A DNA stretch of 12,842 nt, taken from an uncultured Chloroflexaceae bacterium (lineage in GTDB: Bacteria > Chloroflexota > Chloroflexia > Chloroflexales > Chloroflexaceae). This document shows, piece by piece, positions 1 through 6,352 of the stretch. Every line of letters begins with the position of its first letter. The first letter of the stretch is position 1. Both the position numbers and the translations under genes were made by a program. Where the stretch lies: contig CAKZQX010000842.1 of assembly GCA_937141995.1 (NCBI GenBank), positions 1 to 12,842 on the forward strand, in the 5' to 3' direction. The notes under the pieces are model-generated. The model was not told the origin of the DNA. It saw only the letters and a program-made list of their open reading frames with translations, and did no database searches.

Positions 1-1
1 C

Positions 2-211
2 GTCTTGCCGACGCTCTTCGCCGGGGCCGCCGTCACCGAGGCTGTGTTTAACTGGCCGGGCCTGGGGCAACTGCTGCTGGATGCGCTCGAACGCTTTGAT
101 TATATGGTCGCAATGGCTCTGCTCTATATCACGATTGTCTTGCAGTTGGTGGGGTATTTGATATCCGATATTTTGTATACAGTCGTCGATCCCCGTATCC
201 GGCTGACGTAG
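2..211 (+). CDS. ABC transporter permease, DppB/OppB type (C-terminal end only)
   Basis: This is the last 69 codons of an inner-membrane permease. The frame is open to the left edge, so the gene starts outside the window; the TTG at position 5 is an internal Leu codon. The visible part matches the end of DppB/OppB permeases: a TEAVFNWPGLGQLLL stretch after the EAA loop, a final membrane helix (roughly MALLYITIVLQLVGYLISDIL) and the family's terminal DPRIRL. B permeases pair with a C permease to form the channel of peptide/nickel/oligosaccharide importers. The next gene encodes the C partner after 9 bp, and its SD overlaps this stop codon, so the two are co-transcribed and probably translationally coupled. 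The substrate cannot be judged from this fragment. Confidence 0.9.
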   Translation, partial: VLPTLFAGAAVTEAVFNWPGLGQLLLDALERFDYMVAMALLYITIVLQLVGYLISDILYTVVDPRIRLT

Positions 212-220
212 GAGCGCGCT

Positions 221-1216
221 ATGGCTACAACTTCGCCGGTTGCCGGCGTTGATGAACTGCGCGATACGCGCTCCGAGGGCCAGTGGTCGATTGTGCTGCG
301 GCGCTTTCGGCGACATCACCTGGCAATGATCAGTCTGGTGGTGCTGCTCCTGATCCTGCTGGCCGCGTTTTTTGCGCCCTACCTGACGCCCTTCTCGCCA
401 CGCGAGAATGATATTACCAAGCGCTTTCTTACGCCGCTGACGGCTGACCCGGATACGGGGCAACTGCATATTTTTGGCACCGATAACCTGGGACGCGATT
501 ATTTTACGCGGGTGTTGTATGCCGGGCGGGTCTCGCTAACGGTGGCGCTGACCACCTCAACTATTGCGGTGCTGATCGGGATCTTCCTGGGGTTGCTGGC
601 CGGCTATTTTGGCGGCTGGATCGATATTGCTATTACGCGGACGCTGGAGTTTATCTCGACCTTTCCACTATTTATTGTATTGTTGATCCTCTCATCAATC
701 CTGTTACAAAATGAGAGTCTTATTCCAATTCCCGATTTCGCCGTCAGCATCACAGCGGCGTTAACGGCAGTGCCGGACACCGAAGCACGCAAGGTGACGC
801 TGCTGGTGCTTGCGCTGGCGCTGTTGAACTGGACACCCACGGCCCGCCTGATGCGCGGGATGGTGCTATCGGTGCGCGAGCAGGTGTATATCGAGTCGTC
901 CCGGGCGCTGGGCGCATCCAATCCACGCATTATTTGGAGGCATGTTTTCCCCAATGCCTACCCGCCAATCATTGTCGATTTTACCCTGTTGATCAATACT
1001 ATTCTGGTACTGGAGTCATCCCTCAGTTTTCTGGGGTTTGGTGTACAAGACCCGACGCCGACCTGGGGCAATATGCTGGCCTTTGCCCAGAGCAATATGT
1101 TTAATGAGCCCTGGCTGCCACTGGTGCCGGGCCTGCCGCTGCTGCTCTGTGCCCTGGCGATTAACTTTATTGGTGATGGCATGCGCGATGCGCTCGACCC
1201 GCGCCTGAAATTGTAG
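221..1216 (+). CDS. ABC transporter permease, DppC/OppC type (transporter 1)
   Basis: A 331-aa inner-membrane permease, the C partner of the truncated upstream gene. A soluble N-terminus (residues 1-33) leads into TM1 (about 35-55, the OppC N-terminal region). The family's periplasmic motif GTDNLGRDYFTRVLYAGR is at 86-103. Further helices lie near 104-128, 140-162 and 193-210. The EAA loop that contacts the ATPases is YIESSRALGASNPRIIWRH at 223-241, followed by FPNAYPP. The protein ends with DALDPRLKL. Residues 163-191 form an extra hydrophilic loop (QNESLIPIPDF...VPDTEAR) that makes it longer than most DppC proteins of about 300 aa. The start is ATG with AGGAG at 210-214, six bases upstream. 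The DppD-type ATPase follows after 18 bp. Confidence 0.95.
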   Translation: MATTSPVAGVDELRDTRSEGQWSIVLRRFRRHHLAMISLVVLLLILLAAFFAPYLTPFSPRENDITKRFLTPLTADPDTGQLHIFGTDNLGRDYFTRVLYAGRVSLTVALTTSTIAVLIGIFLGLLAGYFGGWIDIAITRTLEFISTFPLFIVLLILSSILLQNESLIPIPDFAVSITAALTAVPDTEARKVTLLVLALALLNWTPTARLMRGMVLSVREQVYIESSRALGASNPRIIWRHVFPNAYPPIIVDFTLLINTILVLESSLSFLGFGVQDPTPTWGNMLAFAQSNMFNEPWLPLVPGLPLLLCALAINFIGDGMRDALDPRLKL

Positions 1217-1234
1217 GAAGTCGTAGAAGGACAC

Positions 1235-2263
1235 ATGATGTCAATGGAGCAACCAGCAATGCCCGAGAGAGCCGTCCGCTCGCCGCTGTCCAGTCAGGAC
1301 GATACACGGATATTGCTGCGGGTGCGTGGGCTCAAGACCTATTTCGAGACGGAGGAAGGCGCGGTTCAGGCGGTTGATGGCGTCGATCTGACCTTGCGGC
1401 GGGGCGAGATGTTGGGAATTGTGGGCGAGAGCGGCAGCGGGAAGAGTGTCACCTCGCTTTCGATTATGCGGTTGATCCAGTCACCCGGCAAAATCGTCGC
1501 GGGTGAGATCCTCTTTGACGGCAACAATCTACTCCAGGCAAACGAAGATCAGATGCGCAAAATCCGGGGCAACCGGATCTCGATGATCTTCCAGCAGCCG
1601 ACGACCAGCCTCAACCCGGTGTTTCGCGTCGGCGATCAGATTATCGAGGCGCTACAGATCCACCAGGGGTTGACGGTTGAGGAGGCCCGGCAACGCTGCA
1701 TCGAACTGCTGGGCATGGTCGGGTTGCCCGATCCGGCGCGGCGGCTGCGCCAGTATCCCCACGAGCTATCCGGCGGGCAGTGCCAGCGCGTGATGATTGC
1801 TATGGCGCTGGCCTGCAACCCCGAACTGCTGATCGCCGACGAGCCGACCACCGCGCTGGATGTGACGATCCAGGCGCAGATCCTCGATCTGATGAAAGAT
1901 CTGCGCGAGAAGATCGACACTGCAATCATCCTGATTACGCACGATATGGGCGTAGTGGCAGAAATGGCGGACACGGTCGCGGTAATGTATGCCGGGCAGA
2001 TTGTCGAGTATGCCGATGTGCGCAGCCTTTTCACCGATCCCAAACACCCCTACACCCAGGGATTGCTGGCTTCGGTGCCGGTGCTGGGGCAGACCCGCGA
2101 GGAACTGGCAGTCATCCCCGGTACCGTACCCGGCCTGATCAATCCACCGCAGGGTTGCCGCTTTGCCAACCGCTGCGCGCACCGCTTTGAGCGCTGCGAC
2201 GAGCCGATTGAGTTGCTGGAAAAGGAAGACAAGCGGCAGGTGCGCTGCTGGCTGTATACGTAG
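1235..2263 (+). CDS. ABC transporter ATP-binding protein, DppD/OppD type (transporter 1)
   Basis: A 342-aa cytoplasmic ATPase that powers transporter 1 as one half of a D/F pair. Numbered from the first ATG: Walker A GESGSGKS at 64-71, Q-loop Gln120, signature LSGGQ at 178-182, Walker B LLIADE at 198-203, D-loop SxALD-like TTALD at 205-209, and H-loop His236 in ITHD. The C-terminal oligopeptide-type extension has [11 protein letters not shown] and four cysteines (308, 314, 321, 338) in the spacing seen in DppD/OppD proteins, where a [4Fe-4S] cluster has been described in some members. Residue 183, just after LSGGQ, is Cys instead of the usual Arg, Lys or Ser. Starts at 1235, 1238 and 1244 are all in frame; AGAAGG at 1225-1230 is 4 bases from the first and 7 from the second, so 1238 is as likely. 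The partner ATPase lies about 500 bp downstream, beyond a repeat block. Confidence 0.95.
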   Translation: MMSMEQPAMPERAVRSPLSSQDDTRILLRVRGLKTYFETEEGAVQAVDGVDLTLRRGEMLGIVGESGSGKSVTSLSIMRLIQSPGKIVAGEILFDGNNLLQANEDQMRKIRGNRISMIFQQPTTSLNPVFRVGDQIIEALQIHQGLTVEEARQRCIELLGMVGLPDPARRLRQYPHELSGGQCQRVMIAMALACNPELLIADEPTTALDVTIQAQILDLMKDLREKIDTAIILITHDMGVVAEMADTVAVMYAGQIVEYADVRSLFTDPKHPYTQGLLASVPVLGQTREELAVIPGTVPGLINPPQGCRFANRCAHRFERCDEPIELLEKEDKRQVRCWLYT

Positions 2264-2264
2264 G

Positions 2265-2288
2265 GTTGAGTTTTGAGAGTTGAGTTTT
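2265..2288 (+). repeat. Short direct repeat GTTGAGTTTT (two copies)
   Basis: GTTGAGTTTT occurs at 2265-2274 and again at 2279-2288, immediately after the stop codon of the DppD-type gene and before the palindromic block. It is low-complexity DNA of unknown role. A similar T-rich stretch (GTTCTCAGTTTTCAGTTCTC) lies before the second B permease at about 6313-6332. Confidence 0.5.
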
Positions 2289-2310
2289 AAGTGATAAAGA
2301 CTGTAAATGC

Positions 2311-2507
2311 CACGACGTACGCGGTGGGCAGGCACATCAGGCATGTGCCTGGATAAACGGCCCGACTCGCCTGCGGCAGCATGGTACGCTTTTGTTCTTG
2401 TTCACAAAACATTTGCACTCTGTGCAAATGTTTTGTGAACAAGAACGGAATCTTCCGCCCTGCCAGCGGCGAAATCTCCTGTCGGATAAACGACCGCGTA
2501 ACTCGTG
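2311..2507. repeat. Palindromic element A, about 197 bp, in-operon
   Basis: The ends are imperfect inverted repeats: CACGACGTACGCGGT at 2311-2325 and ACCGCGTAACTCGTG at 2493-2507 (13 of 15 pair). Inside the left end is a small hairpin (CAGGCACAT 2329-2337 with ATGTGCCTG 2343-2351). Then comes a sub-terminal block, CCCGACTCGCCTGCGGCAG at 2361-2379, that resembles the inverse of GCCAGCGGCGAAAT on the right side. The centre is a perfect 25-bp hairpin. Bases 2311-2395 match 2515-2599 of element B with one difference (A2386 versus G2590). No convincing protein is encoded. The nested symmetry resembles a non-autonomous, MITE-like or REPIN-like element, but the family is not identified. Confidence 0.8.
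2394..2446. repeat. Perfect 25-bp core hairpin of element A
   Basis: The arms are 2394-2418 and 2422-2446 with a 3-base loop TCT. The left arm begins GTTCTTGTTCACAAAAC and ends TTTGCAC; the right arm is its exact complement. No T-tract follows on either strand (the plus strand continues GGAATCTTCC), so this is not a textbook intrinsic terminator. It would still form a very stable RNA stem inside the D-F transcript. Its sequence is unrelated to the core of element B. Confidence 0.85.
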
Positions 2508-2737
2508 TCATTTACACGACGTACGCGGTGGGCAGGCACATCAGGCATGTGCCTGGATAAACGGCCCGACTCGCCTGCGGCAGCATGGTGCGCTTTTGTC
2601 TTTTTCCGGAACATGTGGCTCGAAGAGCCACATGTTCCGGAAAAAGAATGTCCCATTCCACCCTGCCGGAGGCGAATCGGGCCATGTGTCTGGGCAGACG
2701 CCTGGGTTGGAACTGACCGCGTACGTCGTGTAAATGA
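2508..2737. repeat. Palindromic element B, 230 bp, perfect 22-bp terminal inverted repeats
   Basis: The terminal inverted repeats are 2508-2529 and 2716-2737, perfect over 22 bp (left end TCATTTACACGACGTACG, then CGGT). The left arm holds the same small hairpin as element A (2533-2541 with 2547-2555). A sub-terminal inverted pair follows, 2565-2583 with 2663-2681 (17 of 19). The centre is a perfect 22-bp hairpin. The right arm also has a short hairpin near 2685-2700. The left arm is almost identical to that of element A, but the right arms of A and B differ strongly. Element B abuts element A directly and ends 28 bp before the DppF-type start. No clear target duplication is visible. Confidence 0.85.
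2600..2646. repeat. Perfect 22-bp core hairpin of element B
   Basis: The arms are 2600-2621 and 2625-2646 with a 3-base loop GAA. The left arm runs CTTTTTCCGGAACATG then TGGCTC, and the right arm is its exact complement. It occupies the same place in element B as the 25-bp hairpin does in element A, yet the two sequences are unrelated. No T-tract follows the stem. Confidence 0.85.
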
Positions 2738-2765
2738 ACAATGCCTAACATAGAAATTGATGTAT

Positions 2766-3746
2766 ATGAGTGACGCACTACTTGAGGTCAACAACCTGGT
2801 CAAGTACTTCCCGATCAAGGGTGGGGTGATGCGCCGGACGGTTGCCAATGTCCGCGCCGTTGATGGTGTAAGTTTTGCCCTGCAAAAGGGCGAGACGCTG
2901 GGCCTGGTTGGGGAGAGCGGCTGCGGTAAAACGACCACCGGGCGGGTGATTCTGCGGCTGGAGGAGGCGACCGGCGGGGAAGTTTTGTTTGAGGGCAGCG
3001 ATGTGCTGAATGTCTCGCGGCGGCGCTTGAAGGGGCTGCGCCGGGATATGCAGATTATCTTTCAAGATCCCTATGCCTCCCTCGACCCCCGGATCACAGT
3101 CGGCGAGAGCATCGCCGAGGGGCTGGTGATCCATGGCATCGGGACGGCGCAGGAGCGGCGCGACCGCGTCCGCGAAGTGCTGGGGCGGGTCGGGCTGCAC
3201 CCGACGCATGTGCAACGCTTTCCGCATGAGTTCTCCGGCGGGCAGCGACAGCGCATCGGGATTGCCCGCGCTCTGGTGATGGAGCCCAAGCTGATCATCT
3301 GTGATGAGCCGGTGTCGGCGCTGGATGTGAGTGTGCAGTCGCAGGTGCTGAATCTACTGCGCAACCTCCAGCAGGAGTTTGGCCTGACCTTCCTCTTTAT
3401 TGCGCACGACCTGAGCGTGGTTGAGCATATCAGCCGGCGCGTCGGGGTGATGTACCTGGGCAAGATTGTCGAACTGACGGAGCGCGCCGAACTCTTCCGC
3501 CGCCCGATGCATCCCTACACCAAGGCGCTGATTTCGGCCATTCCCATTCCCGACCCGACAGTACGCCGCGAGCGGATCATTCTCAAGGGCGATGTGCCCA
3601 GCCCGATTAATCCGCCCTCCGGTTGCCGCTTTCACCCGCGCTGCTGGATGGCGCGCGAGATCTGCCGGGAGGTTGAGCCCGCTTTCGAGAAGAAAGCCTC
3701 CGGCCACTGGTCGGCCTGTCACTTTGCGGATGAAGTGTCGGGGTAA
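2766..3746 (+). CDS. ABC transporter ATP-binding protein, DppF/OppF type (transporter 1)
   Basis: A 326-aa cytoplasmic ATPase, the F partner of the DppD-type protein. Walker A GESGCGKT at 49-56, Q-loop Gln100, signature FSGGQRQR at 156-163, Walker B LIICDE at 176-181, D-loop VSALD, and His214 in IAHD. The C-terminal oligopeptide extension is [11 protein letters not shown] with cysteines 287, 293, 300 and 318. I chose ATG 2766 because [16 protein letters not shown] matches the usual N-terminus; ATG 2760 and TTG 2757 are in-frame alternatives. None of these starts has a good SD (the leader reads CATAGAAATTGATGTAT). That is unusual beside the strong sites of the other genes, and it may be because palindromic element B ends just upstream. 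The binding-protein gene of transporter 2 follows after 102 bp with its own promoter. Confidence 0.94.
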   Translation: MSDALLEVNNLVKYFPIKGGVMRRTVANVRAVDGVSFALQKGETLGLVGESGCGKTTTGRVILRLEEATGGEVLFEGSDVLNVSRRRLKGLRRDMQIIFQDPYASLDPRITVGESIAEGLVIHGIGTAQERRDRVREVLGRVGLHPTHVQRFPHEFSGGQRQRIGIARALVMEPKLIICDEPVSALDVSVQSQVLNLLRNLQQEFGLTFLFIAHDLSVVEHISRRVGVMYLGKIVELTERAELFRRPMHPYTKALISAIPIPDPTVRRERIILKGDVPSPINPPSGCRFHPRCWMAREICREVEPAFEKKASGHWSACHFADEVSG

Positions 3747-3754
3747 ATGCCTGG

Positions 3755-3840
3755 TTGCCCTCGCTGACTCCTGCAAAGTATGATATAAATGAAACACACG
3801 TAAGATATCAACAATCTTGTATGGTAGTCACACAAGGAGG
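3755..3840 (+). promoter_or_regulatory. Promoter and SD of the binding-protein gene
   Basis: A sigma-70-like promoter: TTGCCC at 3755-3760, an 18-bp spacer, then TATGAT at 3779-3784 (context GTATGATATAAAT). The predicted start of transcription is near 3791. A short inverted repeat, AAGAT 3802-3806 with ATCTT 3814-3818, lies just after it and could be an operator or a small leader hairpin; this is weak. A near-consensus SD, AAGGAGG at 3834-3840, stands 8 bases before the ATG, suggesting strong translation. The -10 context CTGCAAAGTATGATAT recurs upstream of the zinc-ribbon gene. Confidence 0.55.
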
Positions 3841-3848
3841 ACGGGAAG

Positions 3849-5912
3849 ATGCTGCGAAACCGACTATCGCTACTTGTTGGCCTGATCACACTCCTTACTC
3901 TGATCCTGGCAGCTTGTAGCCCGGCTGCGCCCGAAGTTGAGGAACCGACAGAACCGGAGGCCGCAGCTACAGAAACCGGCGGTGAAGAGGCCGCGGAACC
4001 TACCAGTGAAGCAGCGGCAGAAGAGCCCACCAGCGAAGAGGCCGATGCAGAGCCGGATACGGCCCCAACCACCACAGATATCCCCTATCAACTGGGCATT
4101 TTTGAAGATCTGTCGGCCATTAACTACTGGGATTACCTGGGCCCCAGCACCTCAACCTGGGATGGGTATGTGCTTGGTCCACAGGCGATAAGCATGGTGG
4201 GCCTGGCAGATAAAACCTTTGCCCTCGTCCCACTCGCCGCCGCCGAACTGCCGGAACGCCCGCTGGAGCAGGAGGGCGAGTTGTATGTGAGCGAAGTGCC
4301 GCTGAAGGAGGGGATTACCTGGAGTGACGGCACGCCGGTAACGGCAAACGATGTTGCCTTTACCATTAATACCTCGCTGGAACTGCAACTCACCGGCAAC
4401 TGGGCTTCCTTTATCGATTCTGAATTTGTAGATCGCGCTGAAGCGGCGGATGACTACACCGTCAAGTACTACTACACAGAGAACCCCGGTCTGGCGGTGC
4501 ATGAGTATGGCACGCTCACCGCTCCGATTATGTCGGAGGCCTACTGGGGGCCGATTGTTGCGCAGGCGCGCGAGTCGGTCGGCGCGCTGGAGCCCCCCGC
4601 CGAGGATGCCGCCGAAGAAGAGTTGCTGGCGTACCAGGAGGCGCTCAACGAAGCGCTGAATGTGCTCTACAGCCATGCTCCGGAGGGCGAGCCCAAGGCC
4701 GGCGCATTTATGCTGAGCAACCGGGAAGCGGGTGCGTTTGCCGAGAGTACCGCCAATCCGGAATATTTCCGTTCCGGGGCCGAGGTTAGCGTGTATGCCA
4801 ATGGTGCCTACGAGGAGGTCAAAGAGGGCGCGTACGAGGAAGTTGTCGGTGAGCCGGTAAGCGAGGAGATTGTAAACTACACCGTGGGGCCTTTTGTCCC
4901 GGCGACCATTCACTCGATCTACAGCGATCAGAATGCCTCACTGCTGGCGTTGCAGCAGGGCGAGATTGACTTTATGCTCAGCCCGAACGGCCTGCAGAAG
5001 GGGCTGCGAGCCCAGGACGATCTGCAGGTCATCGACAATCCCACCAACGGCTTCCGCTACCTCTCCTTCAACATGCGCAACGAACCGATGGACGACAAGG
5101 CCTTCCGGCAGGCGGTCGCCGTGCTGATTGACAAGGAGTTTGTCACCCAGCAGATCTTGCAGGGCGTGGCCTACCCGATCTACAGCTTTGTGCCGGAGGG
5201 CAACGAGTTCTGGTATACCGACGATGTGCCCAAGTATGGCCTGAATGAAGACGGCACCTCCATGACCCGCGAGGAGCGCCTGAACGAGACGATCCAACTG
5301 TTGGAGGAGGCGGGCTACTCCTGGGAAGGTGACGAGAAACCCACCTGGGATGCCGACAACCAGCAGGTTGTCCGTGGCGGCACCCTGGTCTTGCCGGGGG
5401 GCGAGACGATGACCGAACTGGAACTGCTCTCGCCCGGTCCCGGCTATGATCCACTGCGCTCAACCTATGCGATCTGGGTGGAGCAGTGGTTGAACGAGTT
5501 TGGTATCCCCGTGCAAGCCAATCTGACCGGCTTTAACGTCATTCTGGACCGCACCGATCAGTTGGACTTCGATATGTTCATCCTGGGCTGGGGGTTGACC
5601 ATCTTCCCGGACTATGTGCGCGACTTCTTCCATAGCGATCGCGCGGCTCCGGGTGACTTCAACGCGGGGGGCTACTCCAACCCCGAGTTTGACGAACTGG
5701 CGAATGGCATCAAGTCCTGCACCACCTTCGATGAGTGTAAGGAGATTGCCGACCAGATCCAGCAGACCCTGGCCGAGGAGTTGCCCTACGTGGTACTCTT
5801 TGCCACCAGCATCACCGAGGTCTATTCCGATGAGCTTGACTTCCCGTACACCGAAACTCTGGACGGGTTGCAGAACCTGTATGGCTTCCCCTCAGCGGTG
5901 ACGATGGAGTAG
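3849..5912 (+). CDS. ABC transporter solute-binding lipoprotein, family 5 (DppA/OppA type)
   Basis: A 687-aa extracytoplasmic binding protein that would deliver substrate to transporter 2. The N-terminus is a lipoprotein signal: MLRNR, a hydrophobic core (6-20), and the lipobox LAAC at 20-23 with Cys23 as the lipidation site. A low-complexity acidic linker rich in Glu, Ala, Thr and Pro runs from about 24 to 77 and acts as a tether. The family-5 signature follows: ITWSDGTPVTANDVAFTIN at 156-174. Later landmarks are LLALQQGEIDFML (365-377), YLSFNMRN with FRQAVAVLIDKE (404-430), and LDFDMFILGWGLTIFPDY (572-589). It is longer than the usual 500-550 aa because of the linker and an acidic insertion at about 232-345. 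CTTFDEC (624-630) could form a disulfide. The gene has its own promoter and terminator, which would allow more binding protein than permease. Substrate: peptide or oligosaccharide, unresolved. Confidence 0.93.
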   Translation: MLRNRLSLLVGLITLLTLILAACSPAAPEVEEPTEPEAAATETGGEEAAEPTSEAAAEEPTSEEADAEPDTAPTTTDIPYQLGIFEDLSAINYWDYLGPSTSTWDGYVLGPQAISMVGLADKTFALVPLAAAELPERPLEQEGELYVSEVPLKEGITWSDGTPVTANDVAFTINTSLELQLTGNWASFIDSEFVDRAEAADDYTVKYYYTENPGLAVHEYGTLTAPIMSEAYWGPIVAQARESVGALEPPAEDAAEEELLAYQEALNEALNVLYSHAPEGEPKAGAFMLSNREAGAFAESTANPEYFRSGAEVSVYANGAYEEVKEGAYEEVVGEPVSEEIVNYTVGPFVPATIHSIYSDQNASLLALQQGEIDFMLSPNGLQKGLRAQDDLQVIDNPTNGFRYLSFNMRNEPMDDKAFRQAVAVLIDKEFVTQQILQGVAYPIYSFVPEGNEFWYTDDVPKYGLNEDGTSMTREERLNETIQLLEEAGYSWEGDEKPTWDADNQQVVRGGTLVLPGGETMTELELLSPGPGYDPLRSTYAIWVEQWLNEFGIPVQANLTGFNVILDRTDQLDFDMFILGWGLTIFPDYVRDFFHSDRAAPGDFNAGGYSNPEFDELANGIKSCTTFDECKEIADQIQQTLAEELPYVVLFATSITEVYSDELDFPYTETLDGLQNLYGFPSAVTME

Positions 5913-5926
5913 ACCGAGTGACCCTG

Positions 5927-5966
5927 GAGCGCAGCCGAGCTATTCACACCGGCTGCGCTCTTGTTT
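5927..5966 (+). terminator. Rho-independent terminator after the binding-protein gene
   Basis: A perfect 11-bp GC-rich stem, GAGCGCAGCCG at 5927-5937 pairing with CGGCTGCGCTC at 5950-5960, with a 12-base loop, followed by TTGTTT at 5961-5966. It begins 15 bp after the stop codon. It should end or attenuate transcripts before the permease genes, giving a high ratio of binding protein to transporter. Confidence 0.8.
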
Positions 5967-5971
5967 ACAAT

Positions 5972-6008
5972 AAAGAACAAAGAGGCAAAGAACAAAGAAC
6001 AAACAAAT
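5972..6008 (+). repeat. AAAGAAC-type short tandem repeat
   Basis: AAAGAAC occurs at 5972-5978, 5987-5993 and 5994-6000, with AAAGAGGC between the first two and AAACAAAT after the last. The period is 7 to 8 bases, giving a purine-rich plus strand. It lies directly behind the terminator. No function can be assigned. Confidence 0.6.
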
Positions 6009-6061
6009 GATGCCACATACTGAAAGGAACGCCTGATCTGGCTGATGAAGTTGAAATGTTC

Positions 6062-6093
6062 ATCCAGATATGGCATGCACGGGAGTTCGGCTT
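6062..6093 (+). repeat. Decayed half copy of the 6108-6236 palindromic element
   Basis: ATCCAGATAT at 6062-6071 is identical to 6111-6120, and GGGAGTTCGGCTT at 6081-6093 resembles the GGAGTCCCGGCTT of that element. The ATATGG context also matches the complement of the right arm. It looks like one remaining arm of an older copy, in the same orientation as the left arm of the intact element. Confidence 0.45.
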
Positions 6094-6107
6094 ATGAAGG
6101 TTGCACT

Positions 6108-6236
6108 GTAATCCAGATATCAATCTTCAGGAGTCCCGGCTTCAACCGGATCAGGTTCTCCCCACAGTATGCCACTGCCGAGGCAGGCATCCCACCGGCT
6201 AAAGCCGGGACTCCTGAGAGACCATATCTAGATTAC
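6108..6236. repeat. Palindromic intergenic element, 129 bp
   Basis: The arms 6108-6149 and 6195-6236 are 42 bases each and pair at 33 positions. They include a perfect block, TCAGGAGTCCCGGCTT (6127-6142), against AAGCCGGGACTCCTGA (6202-6217). The centre has a small bulged hairpin with CTGCC-GA-GGCAG at 6175-6186. The whole element would fold into one long hairpin. It encodes no protein and resembles a MITE-like or REP-like repeat; which family is not known to me. It sits between the binding-protein terminator and the permease operon. Confidence 0.75.
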
Positions 6237-6340
6237 ATATTTAATACTGCTTTTTACTGTCAAAGTTTACACAAATAAAGTTCTTCGCTAAAGTTCTGTC
6301 TCCATGTTCCTGGTTCTCAGTTTTCAGTTCTCACCTAAAT

Positions 6341-6352
6341 GGAGGTCCGCGC
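6341..6352 (+). promoter_or_regulatory. SD site that fixes a TTG start
   Basis: GGAGG at 6341-6345 lies seven bases before TTG 6353. The encoded start MARYIAQRLLQIILTFF is the normal DppB N-terminus, so TTG is the likely true start. No clear -35/-10 pair was found between 6237 and 6340, although the stretch is AT-rich. Confidence 0.7.

Noticed and set aside
5..211. Short 68-aa protein starting at TTG 5
   Set aside because: It is the C-terminus of a DppB-type permease running in from outside the window.
2311..2599. CRISPR-like direct repeat pair
   Set aside because: Only two copies of an 85-bp unit, with no short regular repeat-spacer pattern and no cas genes. The internal inverted symmetry fits a palindromic element instead.
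2394..2646. Core hairpins as ordinary intrinsic terminators
   Set aside because: No U-tract follows either stem on either strand, and a co-transcribed subunit gene lies downstream.
2392..2938. Several overlapping open frames on both strands across the D-F gap (up to 178 codons)
   Set aside because: They read through the palindromes, so both strands give near-mirror peptides (for example MWLEEPHVPE on one strand and HMFRKK-type on the other). They have no SD and no family resemblance; they are by-products of repeat DNA.
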